The notes under the pieces were generated by a model that did no database searches, was not told the DNA's origin, and worked only from the letters and a program-made list of their open reading frames with translations. A stretch of 64,000 nt of DNA, taken from the NCBI GenBank assembly GCA_028280485.1, contig JANQLS010000003.1, positions 124,001 to 188,000 of the forward strand, read 5' to 3'. Below are positions 1-7,866 of this stretch, piece after piece (position 1 is the stretch's first letter; each line of letters begins with the position of its first letter). This stretch comes from Planctomycetota bacterium. GTDB lineage: Bacteria; Planctomycetota; UBA8108; JACQVS01. The position numbers were made by a program, and so were the translations under genes.

Positions 1-1360
1 TTGCCCCTTGATCGCAAATGCTTCTCAAGAAGATGCCGATGCGGATAATGTGGGTGACGTCTGTGACAACTGCCCCTCGGACTCCAACGAAGATCAACGA
101 GATACCGATGGAGATTTAGACGGCGACGCCTGTGATGATGACGACGACGACGACTCGGTGTTAGACCTCGATGACAACTGTCCTCTGATCAGCAATGTCG
201 ATCAGGAAGATCGAGATTTGGATGAAATCGGTGACGTTTGTGATAACGACAACGACAACGATGGAATTCTCGACGTCGACGATAACTGTCCATTCGTCGA
301 AAATATTCAGCAGTTGGATACCGATGGTGATCTCACCGGTGATCTCTGTGACGAAGACGATGATAACGATACTGTCTTAGACGAGACGGATAACTGTCCT
401 CTTGCCGCAAATACGGACCAAGTCGATTCGGATTCGGATACTCTCGGAGACGCCTGCGACAACTGCCCCGGTACGAGTAATCCTTCTCAGACGGATACCG
501 ATGGAGATGAACAAGGCGATGCTTGTGACGACGACGACGATGGAGACACCATCTTAGACGGCGATGACAACTGTCCTCTCCACCCAAACACCGATCAAGT
601 CGATGTTGACAATGACTCTATTGGCGACGTCTGCGACCCCAATGTCGATCGCGATGCGGATGGAATTTCAGACGGTGAAGATAACTGCCCCGTCGATTTC
701 AATCCCGGTCAAAATGACCTCGACCAAGATGGCCTCGGTAACATTTGTGATCCTGACAATGACAACGACGGCGTCCTCGACGTCGATGACAACTGTGCCT
801 TGTTATTCAATGAAGATCAACTCGATAATGATCAAGACAATATCGGAGACCTTTGTGATACTGACGATGACAATGATGGCATTATCGACGATGCTGACAA
901 TTGCCCCTTCGATCACAATCCCGGCCAGGAAGACACGGATATCGACACCATTGGAGATGCCTGTGACACCGATGGAGACAATGATGGAGTCGACGATGAA
1001 ATCGACAACTGCCCCAACATTCACAATCCGGATCAACTAGATTCCGACAACGATGGGCAAGGTGACGCCTGTTCGATTATCGTGGTTCTCTTCATTCGTG
1101 GTGACGCCAACTTTGACGGTCGAGTTGATATCTCTGATACAGTCTTCATCCTCAACTACTTATTTAGAGGAGAAGTGACACCTCGTTGTGATGATTCAGC
1201 CGATGCCAATGACGACGGCCGAGTCGATATCTCGGATGGGATCAAAGTGGTAACGGCCTTGTTCTTAGGTGAAGGTCCACTCCCCGAACCTTATCCCGAA
1301 CCCGGTACGGATCCAACGGAAGATGACATGACTTGTGATATTCCGTTCACGGCGCCGTAA
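1..1360 (+). CDS. Thrombospondin type 3 repeat protein with C-terminal dockerin-like pair (5' truncated)
   Basis: The reading frame is open from the first bases (in-frame codons before the apparent TTG at 8 still read Cys-Pro of a repeat), so the true start lies outside the window. About 360 residues are a run of calcium-binding thrombospondin-3-like repeats, with ten complete DNC[PA] units plus a partial first one, each followed by D-x-D-x-D-G-x-G-D-x-C-D. The tail holds two EF-hand/dockerin-like units (GDANFDGRVDISD and ANDDGRVDISD) and ends with a DPTEDDMTC motif also seen in other exported proteins of this window. Very acidic composition indicates an extracellular, calcium-stiffened stalk. 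The catalytic or adhesive part, if any, would be in the missing N-terminus. Function is unknown. Confidence 0.85.
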   Translation, partial: CPLIANASQEDADADNVGDVCDNCPSDSNEDQRDTDGDLDGDACDDDDDDDSVLDLDDNCPLISNVDQEDRDLDEIGDVCDNDNDNDGILDVDDNCPFVENIQQLDTDGDLTGDLCDEDDDNDTVLDETDNCPLAANTDQVDSDSDTLGDACDNCPGTSNPSQTDTDGDEQGDACDDDDDGDTILDGDDNCPLHPNTDQVDVDNDSIGDVCDPNVDRDADGISDGEDNCPVDFNPGQNDLDQDGLGNICDPDNDNDGVLDVDDNCALLFNEDQLDNDQDNIGDLCDTDDDNDGIIDDADNCPFDHNPGQEDTDIDTIGDACDTDGDNDGVDDEIDNCPNIHNPDQLDSDNDGQGDACSIIVVLFIRGDANFDGRVDISDTVFILNYLFRGEVTPRCDDSADANDDGRVDISDGIKVVTALFLGEGPLPEPYPEPGTDPTEDDMTCDIPFTAP

Positions 1361-1487
1361 TCCTTCGTTCGAACTGAACCCTATGAGGGCCTGGGACAAG
1401 CCCAGGCGCTACAGACGGCCCTTCTATCCAACTCCACCCCTGTAGCGCCACCCCTTTGTGGGTGGCCTCCCTATAATCGATAAAAAA

Positions 1488-1524
1488 AAGCCCTTGAAGG
1501 CCTCACGCCTTCAAGGGCTTTTTT
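1488..1524. terminator. Bidirectional intrinsic terminator
   Basis: A perfect 14-bp stem (1488-1501 with 1507-1520) and a 5-nt loop are flanked by an A-tract on the left and a T-tract on the right. It sits between two convergent genes, so it can serve both strands. Confidence 0.9.
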
Positions 1525-1545
1525 AATTTTAGTTTTATTAATAAA

Positions 1546-2115
1546 CTACTTCGCGAGAACTTCTTCTTTAATCTGAAGCCTTTGATTCGCATCGATGTTT
1601 TCAAGAACTGTGACTTCGCCCGAGGGCCAACGCACCGTCAAACGATCGATCTTTGCTGCTTCGCCTAAACCGAACGAGGCGATCAAGGATTGCCCCGCTA
1701 AATAACCCGAGGTTGTTCCCAACTCGCGGAGTTGACGTTTACCGTCGATCTCGGCGATGAGACGCGCACCGATCGCATCCCGATTACTCACTGAACCCGT
1801 GAGTTGAACTTGTAACCAGTTGGACTTCTTTTTAGGATCATTATTGAGATAGACCAAGGGTTGCGAAAAACTTTGTACGACAAGATCGAGATCTCCATCG
1901 TGATCAAAATCGGCGGCAACCACTCCTCGCCCATCTTCGATTCGATCGGCTCCAGTTAGATAACCGATTTCATGAAAGCGAGGCTGACCTTCTCCCGTTC
2001 CATAATTTCTAAATAAAGTGTTACGCTCGTAACCGTTTAAGGATTTATCTCCTAAACTTACCCAATGCCCCATCTCGCTGCCTTTTTGTTCTTGGCGTCG
2101 ACCGACACCTTCCAC
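1546..2115 (-). CDS. C-terminal part of FG-GAP / ASPIC-UnbV protein, separated by an in-frame stop
   Basis: This piece holds one FG-GAP calcium motif (DFDHDGDLDLVV) followed by a complete ASPIC/UnbV domain (NWLQVQL...DAIGARL...RWPSGEV). It lies in the same frame as the larger open frame upstream on this strand. Only a TGA at 2125-2127 and three sense codons separate them, and the apparent GTG at 2115 has no convincing ribosome binding site. It is best read as the end of the gene that starts at 3726, not as an independent gene. Confidence 0.75.
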   Translation of the reverse strand: MEGVGRRQEQKGSEMGHWVSLGDKSLNGYERNTLFRNYGTGEGQPRFHEIGYLTGADRIEDGRGVVAADFDHDGDLDLVVQSFSQPLVYLNNDPKKKSNWLQVQLTGSVSNRDAIGARLIAEIDGKRQLRELGTTSGYLAGQSLIASFGLGEAAKIDRLTVRWPSGEVTVLENIDANQRLQIKEEVLAK

Positions 2116-2124
2116 TAAGAGCAG

Positions 2125-3726
2125 TCACAAATCATCTTTATCTTTACCGGATTTAAAGCCATTGAGAACGTAGACATCGTCGAGGCCATCATTGTCATAA
2201 TCGAAAATAATGCCTCCCCAAGCCCAACCGGAATCCCTCATTCCGAGTTCAGTAGAAAGCTCTTTGAAGCTTCCGTCGCCCTGATTGACATAAAAGCGAT
2301 TTCCGTGAAGCATCTCTTTCATCACTTCTCGAATACGATCGCTGAATAAGAGTTTTAAGACCCAATTCCCCGGCAAGGGGTATTCAGGAAGATCGAGCAT
2401 CCAACGGGCTCCTGAAGCCATCCCAGAAACGAAAAGATCTTGGTCGCCATCCCCATCGACATCACTAAAGGCGGCTCCCATACTCGATCCGAAATGAGTT
2501 AAACCGGCGTCGATGGTGACATCTTCAAACTTGAAGCCACCTAAATTCTTATAAAGCACATCGCGGCCGAAGTCATTAGCGACAAAAAGATCGAGGTCTC
2601 CATCATTGTCGTAATCAACGGTCGAAGTACTCAATGCCCAACCGGAGTCGGCAATACTTGAAGTCGAAGAAACTTCCTCAAATTTTCCCTGACCTAAATT
2701 TCTGAAAATTTGATTAGGGGTTCCATTCTTTGCATTAAAGATGGGATCGGGAGTAGTCTTGAGAAGATTCATTCCGTTGGCGACATACAAGTCTAATAAG
2801 CCATCTTGATCGAAATCAGCAAAACAAGCACTGGTGGTTTGATTCGAAGAAATAATGCCAAGTTCATCGGCTAACCGACGTTGGAATCGCCCATTTTCGT
2901 TGATGTAAATGTAATTGGATCCCTCAGTCACCCCCACGAAGAGATCGGAATCTCCATCGTTATCGATGTCTCCGAAAATCCCAATTCGAGATTCACCTTT
3001 AGGAGGACCTTCTAAACCAACCTCTTGAGTAATCTCTTCGAAATGCCCTTTGTTATTTCGGTACAAATGAAGAGAAGCTCCGTTGACGACCAAGACGTCT
3101 TCAAAGGAATCCCCATCAACATCTCGAACGGACAGGCCTGATCCCGCGAGGTAATCCTGGAAGAAGCCCCATCGATCTTCTACTCCACGAGACTTGTGTC
3201 TTTGGTTCAATCCACGGAGAGTTGCTTCTTCATTAAAAACGTGAGCTTCTACGGGAGAAGTTTCTCCTTCACCCACATTCCAGTTAACTATCTTCCACCC
3301 CGCTGGTGTTTTTTTCGTGACGAATGAAACCAGCTGACGAGATACCTTGCGGTTCCCATTTTTATCCTTACCCTCTAAACAAACCATAGAAGGAATGTTT
3401 AAAAAACCGTCTTCAACCTCGGCAACTCCATCGATTCTACAACGAGCAAACTCAACATTGCTGAATCCCTTAACCAGGGCTTCGTTAAGTTCACGAGCCC
3501 CATCCTGGTGAGCCGTGATCACCAGACGAGCTGTCGCCTCTGGATCCATGGCCTTCAAAGATTGAGGAAACTCTTTGTGCACTAAAACATTGATCGGAAG
3601 AGCTAACTCATCGCGAGTCTCTTCCCAGGTCTGACAACCGCTAAACATTCCCATGCTAATAAATAGCAAAATGAGAGGGTAAGCGATCGACCTCCATTGA
3701 AAGTGAAATTGATTATTCATCATCAA
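2125..3726 (-). CDS. FG-GAP (VCBS) repeat lipoprotein, N-terminal part of an interrupted CRTAC-like protein
   Basis: 533 residues. The N-terminus has a hydrophobic segment ending in a lipobox-like FSGC, which predicts an exported lipoprotein. Residues about 40-170 are an uncharacterised domain. From about 190 on there are six calcium-binding propeller motifs of the FG-GAP type, such as DIDNDGDSDLFV, DYDNDGDLDLFVAND and DVDGDGDQDLFVSG. The frame stops at TGA 2125-2127 just after the conserved NGFxSGKDKDDL region, and the missing last blade plus ASPIC/UnbV domain follow in the same frame. The whole gene would be 1546-3726. Such proteins are cell-surface or periplasmic and their ligand is generally unknown. 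Confidence 0.8.
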   Translation of the reverse strand: MMMNNQFHFQWRSIAYPLILLFISMGMFSGCQTWEETRDELALPINVLVHKEFPQSLKAMDPEATARLVITAHQDGARELNEALVKGFSNVEFARCRIDGVAEVEDGFLNIPSMVCLEGKDKNGNRKVSRQLVSFVTKKTPAGWKIVNWNVGEGETSPVEAHVFNEEATLRGLNQRHKSRGVEDRWGFFQDYLAGSGLSVRDVDGDSFEDVLVVNGASLHLYRNNKGHFEEITQEVGLEGPPKGESRIGIFGDIDNDGDSDLFVGVTEGSNYIYINENGRFQRRLADELGIISSNQTTSACFADFDQDGLLDLYVANGMNLLKTTPDPIFNAKNGTPNQIFRNLGQGKFEEVSSTSSIADSGWALSTSTVDYDNDGDLDLFVANDFGRDVLYKNLGGFKFEDVTIDAGLTHFGSSMGAAFSDVDGDGDQDLFVSGMASGARWMLDLPEYPLPGNWVLKLLFSDRIREVMKEMLHGNRFYVNQGDGSFKELSTELGMRDSGWAWGGIIFDYDNDGLDDVYVLNGFKSGKDKDDL

Positions 3727-3974
3727 ATGCTGATCGAAGTGATTGAATTAAGTTGATGAAGCGATCAACTGCTAAGATCGCTAAGTGTGAAATAAGTACA
3801 TAGAAAAAGAGAGTCGAAGTTGGAGATTCCTAGATCGGAATGTCAAACTTCGACTTCTCTTCTCTCAGAAGCCTTCTCTACCTGAGAAAACTCCCGTCTT
3901 CAACCGAGCATTTATACCAAAACGCATTTCTCAGCTCTAAACAAAACCCCGGTGAATCGGGGCTGAATTCAAGA

Positions 3975-4409
3975 TTATCGGATGGGAGAGTAATCGGTCG
4001 ACTTGAGGAATTGGCTGACAACCTTGGTCACGACCGGGCCATCTTTCTTGGAATCCGCCCAAACCTTCTTCCAAACGGGGTCGTTCATAAATCCCTTCCA
4101 GGACTTTTCCCGAGCCTCTTTGCTGGGATAAGCCAAGATGTAGACTAAAGTTTCAGGTTTGTCAGTTGGCGTCCAGTAACCGATGAGAGACATTCCATGC
4201 TTCACAAAAAGGTAGTTAGTGTGCTCGCGAAATCGCTTGTGAAGAACCGGCAATCTTCCCTCAGCCGTGTAGTAGGTCCGCATTTCAAAAATGCGGTCAT
4301 CCATGTCGACTGCGGCGGTAGCTGGATCTTTTCCAGCGAAGGAAAATCCCCCAATTCCGGCGAGAAGGGCGACGGCACATAGTGATAAGTAGAGTTGGTG
4401 TTTAGACAT
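3975..4409 (-). CDS. Exported NIPSNAP family protein
   Basis: 144 residues: a signal peptide (about 1-25, ending near SFAGKD), then one NIPSNAP-type ferredoxin-like domain (starting RIFEMRTYYTAEGRLPVL and containing WTPTDKPETLVYILAYPS and WKKVWADS). NIPSNAP domains form dimeric alpha/beta barrels; a specific substrate cannot be given. The start is supported by AGAGGAAATT just before the ATG. Exported single-domain NIPSNAP proteins are frequent in planctomycetes (family knowledge). Confidence 0.85.
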   Translation of the reverse strand: MSKHQLYLSLCAVALLAGIGGFSFAGKDPATAAVDMDDRIFEMRTYYTAEGRLPVLHKRFREHTNYLFVKHGMSLIGYWTPTDKPETLVYILAYPSKEAREKSWKGFMNDPVWKKVWADSKKDGPVVTKVVSQFLKSTDYSPIR

Positions 4410-4420
4410 AATTTCCTCTC

Positions 4421-4644
4421 AAGGTAGTAGGCACACGCCGTGTGCCGTACTTCGAATAACCAAAATTTTCAATCCCAATAGCTCACGGGAAAATAGTAAT
4501 CATTAACTAACCCGAAGCTTCAGCGAGGGATCAAGGTAGTAGGCACACGCTGTGTGCCGTACCTCGAATAACCTAAATTTTTCAATCCCATTAGCTCACG
4601 GGAAAACAGTAATCATTAACTAGCCCGAAGCGCTAGCGAGGGGA
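4421..4644. repeat. Tandem pair of 112-bp composite repeats (family I palindrome + spacer + family II REP-like unit)
   Basis: Two near-identical 112-bp units lie at 4421-4532 and 4533-4644. Each starts with the family I palindrome (GTAGTAGGCACACGC, then its inverted arm GTGTGCCGT), passes through a conserved AT-rich spacer with CTCACGGGAAAA, and ends with the family II unit (CCCGAAGC...AGCGAGGG). The spacing and spacer sequence are conserved between the copies, so the composite was duplicated as a block. Confidence 0.85.
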
Positions 4645-4649
4645 ACAAA

Positions 4650-4694
4650 GACCCAGTTCAGCCTAAATGTTCTTTTAACTGAACTGGGCCTTTA
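4650..4694 (-). terminator. Intrinsic terminator downstream of the Gfo/Idh/MocA gene
   Basis: A 10-bp stem (CCCAGTTCAG 4652-4661 with CTGAACTGGG 4679-4688) and a 17-nt loop. Read on the minus strand it follows the oxidoreductase gene ending at 4738. The T-tract is modest. A close relative of this hairpin recurs at 42108-42160. Confidence 0.6.
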
Positions 4695-4712
4695 TTGATA
4701 ATTTGTTTCAGA

Positions 4713-4737
4713 CGGCTCACGGCGTGAGCCTACTACC
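4713..4737 (-). repeat. Family I palindromic repeat touching the oxidoreductase stop codon
   Basis: On the minus strand it reads GTAGTAGGCTCACGCC followed by the inverted arm GTGAGCC. The TAG stop of the gene above lies at 4738-4740, directly next to it. Confidence 0.8.
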
Positions 4738-6093
4738 CTAAATTTCCCAACCTTTACGCGCGGGTGGATTCAAGTACTCATTCGCCTTTTTATTGTTGGT
4801 GAATTTACCGGCTTTACCGTCCCATTCGAGCTTTTGTTTGGGGAAGTTCATCGAAATGATTCCGATCATCGCTAGTTCGGTTAGCGGCGCTCCGTAGTCA
4901 TGGAAGTCGGAGCCTGCTTTGCGATCGTTTCTAATCGCATCGAGGAAATCCACGTGGTGATTGCGCACTCGAGGGATCGTTCTAGCTGGTCGCTTGTAGT
5001 CTTTATTCTTGGACTCGGGCACGAGGCGAACTCCCCCTCCACCGTGAGAGCCGTGCTGAATGATCCCCTTGTCACCGATGATGACGGCACCGGTTTTAGG
5101 TGCATCCCGATCAGATCCATCGGGTCGAGGAATCCGAAGATCTCCACTGTACCAATACATGGTGATCGGCCCTCGTTTATCCGTAGCGGGAAACTCAAAT
5201 CGAAGTCGGTCCCCACGGGCGAAAGTATCGGTGTGGTTCACGTGATCAAAGCCTTCCATAAACTCTAAAGTTTCGACAGAAGTCGGTGAGCCTAATTCAA
5301 GAGCCCAAAACGAAGGATCGACAACATGACAAACCCAATCCCCGATGGTTCCATTACCGTAGGGACGCCAGGCCCGCCATTGACTGGGTAAGTACATTGG
5401 GTTGTAGGGACGCATCTCTTGAGGTCCTAACCAGAGATCCCAATCGAGCCCCTTGGGAATGTCGTGCTTATCCTTGCGGTGCTTCAATTGGCCGACCCGA
5501 GTGTGAACTGCACTACAAGCAGCATGAATGGTGTGGACTTTACCGATGGCTCCATCCCGGATCCATTCGACGCAATCACGAATCGAGCCGAACGAGTGAC
5601 CTTGGTTTCCGAGTTGAGTGACAACTCCGGCTTCCTTTGCTGCTTTCGCTAATGCGCGACCTTCATGAACGGAGTGAGCGAGAGGCTTTTCACAATAAAC
5701 GTGTTTTTTCCGTTTGAGAGCCCCCATACAAGCTGCCGCATGAGTGTGATCAGGGGTAGATACCGAAACGACGTCGATCGACTTGTCCATCGAGTCCAGC
5801 ATGACACGATGATCTTTAAATTTTTTCGCATCGGGGTACTTGTTAAAGTTTCCCCCAGCTCTTCGTTCATCGACATCGCAAAGAGCAACCACATTATTTC
5901 CCCCTGACAATCCCCCTAAGTTTGCTCCCCCACGACCTCCGATGCCGACGAAAGCGATGTTGAGTTTGTCATTGGGTGAAACCCCATTTCCGATCAAAAT
6001 CGAAGGAGCCGTAACTGAGCTTCCCGCCGCAATTACCGCCGAAGACTTGACGATAAAATCACGACGGGTTGTTGAACTTTTTCTTTGCGCCAT
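4738..6093 (-). CDS. Twin-arginine-exported Gfo/Idh/MocA family oxidoreductase
   Basis: 451 residues. A twin-arginine signal (TTRRDFIVKSS, then a hydrophobic stretch with AGSSVTAPSI) is followed by a Rossmann domain with GIGGRGG for NAD(P) and the family hallmark EKPLAHS near residue 136. The C-terminal alpha/beta domain is typical of glucose-fructose oxidoreductase-like enzymes acting on sugars or polyols. AGAGGAAAAC lies just upstream of the ATG. The stop TAG abuts a family I repeat. Substrate cannot be told from sequence; such Tat-linked paralogues are abundant in planctomycetes. The next gene upstream ends 15 bp before this start and runs the same way. Confidence 0.88.
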   Translation of the reverse strand: MAQRKSSTTRRDFIVKSSAVIAAGSSVTAPSILIGNGVSPNDKLNIAFVGIGGRGGANLGGLSGGNNVVALCDVDERRAGGNFNKYPDAKKFKDHRVMLDSMDKSIDVVSVSTPDHTHAAACMGALKRKKHVYCEKPLAHSVHEGRALAKAAKEAGVVTQLGNQGHSFGSIRDCVEWIRDGAIGKVHTIHAACSAVHTRVGQLKHRKDKHDIPKGLDWDLWLGPQEMRPYNPMYLPSQWRAWRPYGNGTIGDWVCHVVDPSFWALELGSPTSVETLEFMEGFDHVNHTDTFARGDRLRFEFPATDKRGPITMYWYSGDLRIPRPDGSDRDAPKTGAVIIGDKGIIQHGSHGGGGVRLVPESKNKDYKRPARTIPRVRNHHVDFLDAIRNDRKAGSDFHDYGAPLTELAMIGIISMNFPKQKLEWDGKAGKFTNNKKANEYLNPPARKGWEI

Positions 6094-6108
6094 CAGTTTT
6101 CCTCTTTG

Positions 6109-7221
6109 TTATTTTCCAAATCGTAAACAATAAATCGGTGGAAGATGAGTGGAGATTAATTCGAACTGATCTCCTTGATTCTTCGAAACCCACAACCCAC
6201 CCGTGGTCGATCCCAGTGCGATGGAGTCACCACTAAAGTTTACATCTAACGCATGGCGATAAACCAGATCAAACGCCGGTGACGGCGGTAATCCTTGGCT
6301 TAAAACTTCGAAGGATTGCCCACCATCGCGAGTGCGAGTGACGACAAAGTCTTGCTCGACAGGCACTCGACACTCATCTTTTCTCGCGGGAACAAACCAA
6401 GCGATGTTTGGGTCTTGAGGATGCGTCGCGACCGCAAAACCAAACGTTGAAGGCCCCGCCTCCGGCACGTGTTGCCAGGATCGGGCTCCGTCAGATGACT
6501 TAAAGATTCCATTGTGATGCTGAATCCACAGGGAATCGGGATGTTCGCGGCTCATCACCATGCGGTGAGGGTCTTGAATGTCAGGATTTTCACGTTGATC
6601 GGGCGGCATGTATTCAGCAAAAAGCCCCTGTGAACACTGTGACCATGTCTCACCCTTGTCTTTAGATTCCCACGCTCCACCACAAGAGACACCGATCAGA
6701 AGGCGGTTCGAATCGCGAGGGTCGACACAGACAGAATGGATGCCTCCATTGTCAAAACCTCCACCAAACCACTTCAAGCGCTCGGGGCGATGCCAGAGAG
6801 ATTCATTGAGCTCCCAACTCTCACTGCTATCAGCAGAGAAAAACAAGCCCCCAGGAATCGTTCCCGCCCAGAGACCATCTTGGGTATCGTTACCGGCGGC
6901 TTCGATAATCCAAACTTGTTCTGTATTCCACTCGGCCTTAGTTCCCGGAAGCGATTCATCGACGACCCAGTCTGACGGACGCTCGGGATAAGTCGGAACG
7001 GCGACCTCTTCCCAAGACTGACCTCCATCCTCACTCCGATGGAGCTTGACTCCAAAATGTCCATGATTTAGCGCGACGTACAAGCGACCATCTCGAGGAT
7101 CGGGAAAGACCGCACTGACTGGAACTCCTTCAAACGATAGACTGCTTAATGACCAAGTGTCTCCCGCATCGGGAGTAAAAATGAGTAAGCCTTTTCTCGA
7201 TCCGACATAAAGCTTTTCCAT
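6109..7221 (-). CDS. BNR/Asp-box beta-propeller protein (sialidase/VPS10-like fold)
   Basis: 370 residues with at least five Asp-box motifs spread along the chain: SEDGGQSWEE, SADSSESWEL, SKDKGETWSQ, SSDGARSWQH and TRDGGQSFEV. This gives a six- or seven-bladed propeller. There is no signal peptide, so it is predicted cytosolic. No sialidase FRIP/arginine triad is evident, so enzymatic activity is not supported. The ribosome binding site AGGAGG is formed by the last codons (Gly-Gly) of the MoaD-like gene just upstream, 5 bp away, suggesting tight translational coupling. The pairing of such a propeller with a ubiquitin-like protein is the main clue to its role. Confidence 0.82.
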   Translation of the reverse strand: MEKLYVGSRKGLLIFTPDAGDTWSLSSLSFEGVPVSAVFPDPRDGRLYVALNHGHFGVKLHRSEDGGQSWEEVAVPTYPERPSDWVVDESLPGTKAEWNTEQVWIIEAAGNDTQDGLWAGTIPGGLFFSADSSESWELNESLWHRPERLKWFGGGFDNGGIHSVCVDPRDSNRLLIGVSCGGAWESKDKGETWSQCSQGLFAEYMPPDQRENPDIQDPHRMVMSREHPDSLWIQHHNGIFKSSDGARSWQHVPEAGPSTFGFAVATHPQDPNIAWFVPARKDECRVPVEQDFVVTRTRDGGQSFEVLSQGLPPSPAFDLVYRHALDVNFSGDSIALGSTTGGLWVSKNQGDQFELISTHLPPIYCLRFGK

Positions 7222-7226
7222 GAAAG

Positions 7227-7502
7227 TTAAACTCCTCCTGAGAGAGCTTGCATGATGAAAATTTCACTTTGATCGCTCACCCGATCAGTAAAACACTCGC
7301 GATCTCTTATGAGTTGCCCATCGACAAAAACCTGCATGTGTTGACGAAGTTGACCTTGATCATCGACCACATAAGTCTTTAATTTGGGGTATTGTTGGAA
7401 GGCATCAGTTAAGGACTCCATCAGCGTCTCACCTCCCACAAGGACCTCTTTCGGACATGTGAGATGGCGCGATAGAGCTGATGTGAATTTTACAGTTGGC
7501 AT
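7227..7502 (-). CDS. MoaD/ThiS-like (ubiquitin-fold) small protein
   Basis: About 91 residues from ATG 7502. The beta-grasp pattern is visible (PTVKFTSALSRHL, then ETLMESLTDAFQQYP, QVFVDGQLIRD and DQSEIFIMQALSGGV). The C-terminal Gly-Gly is the adenylation/thiocarboxylation site in MoaD and ThiS, but here one Val follows it. An upstream in-frame ATG at 7526 would put its codons inside a family I repeat, so 7502 is preferred. Probably a sulfur carrier or protein modifier rather than molybdopterin synthase itself, since no moa genes are near. Confidence 0.8.
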   Translation of the reverse strand: MPTVKFTSALSRHLTCPKEVLVGGETLMESLTDAFQQYPKLKTYVVDDQGQLRQHMQVFVDGQLIRDRECFTDRVSDQSEIFIMQALSGGV

Positions 7503-7862
7503 AATAGTAGTCGGCTCACCCTTCAAGCCCGAAGCGTTAGCGAGGGATCAGGGTAGCAGGCACACGCTGTGTGCCGTTTCCTTGTTCCTACGCAAGAATA
7601 CCTCATTCGCTTCGTTCAAAACTCTCTTTAGCCTCACCCTACCCAGGGCGACGCTTCGCTTTGCCCAGGGCTATAAAGTGTCGGGCTTACAGCCCTGGGT
7701 GATTTGAAAACCGTAAGGCTGACCTGAGAAGGACCATCCTTAACTAGCCCGAAGCTCTAGCGAGGGGATGTGCCTCAGGCAACCTTCAAGATTTAGTAAA
7801 CTTCTCGTGATAGATAAAATCGTCAGCGTTCCGAACCGGCTCACGGGGTGAGCCGATTACTA
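7503..7862. repeat. Intergenic repeat cluster (families I and II plus a CCCAGGGC hairpin)
   Basis: This stretch has no gene. It contains a truncated family I unit (7506-7520), a family II unit (7523-7548), a family I unit (7553-7577), a CCCAGGGCT hairpin (7664-7672 with 7691-7699), a second family II unit (7744-7768), and a family I unit (7835-7860) whose edge is 6 nt from the stop codon of the esterase gene. Confidence 0.8.
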
Positions 7863-7866
7863 TGAA

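Noticed and set aside
564-1040. Long alternate-frame translations over the thrombospondin-repeat gene
   Set aside because: Low-complexity Asp-rich DNA keeps several frames open; the repeat pattern makes sense only in the annotated frame.
4421-4644. Possible CRISPR array from repeated palindromes
   Set aside because: Only two 112-bp units with near-identical spacers, no short regular repeat-spacer pattern and no cas genes.
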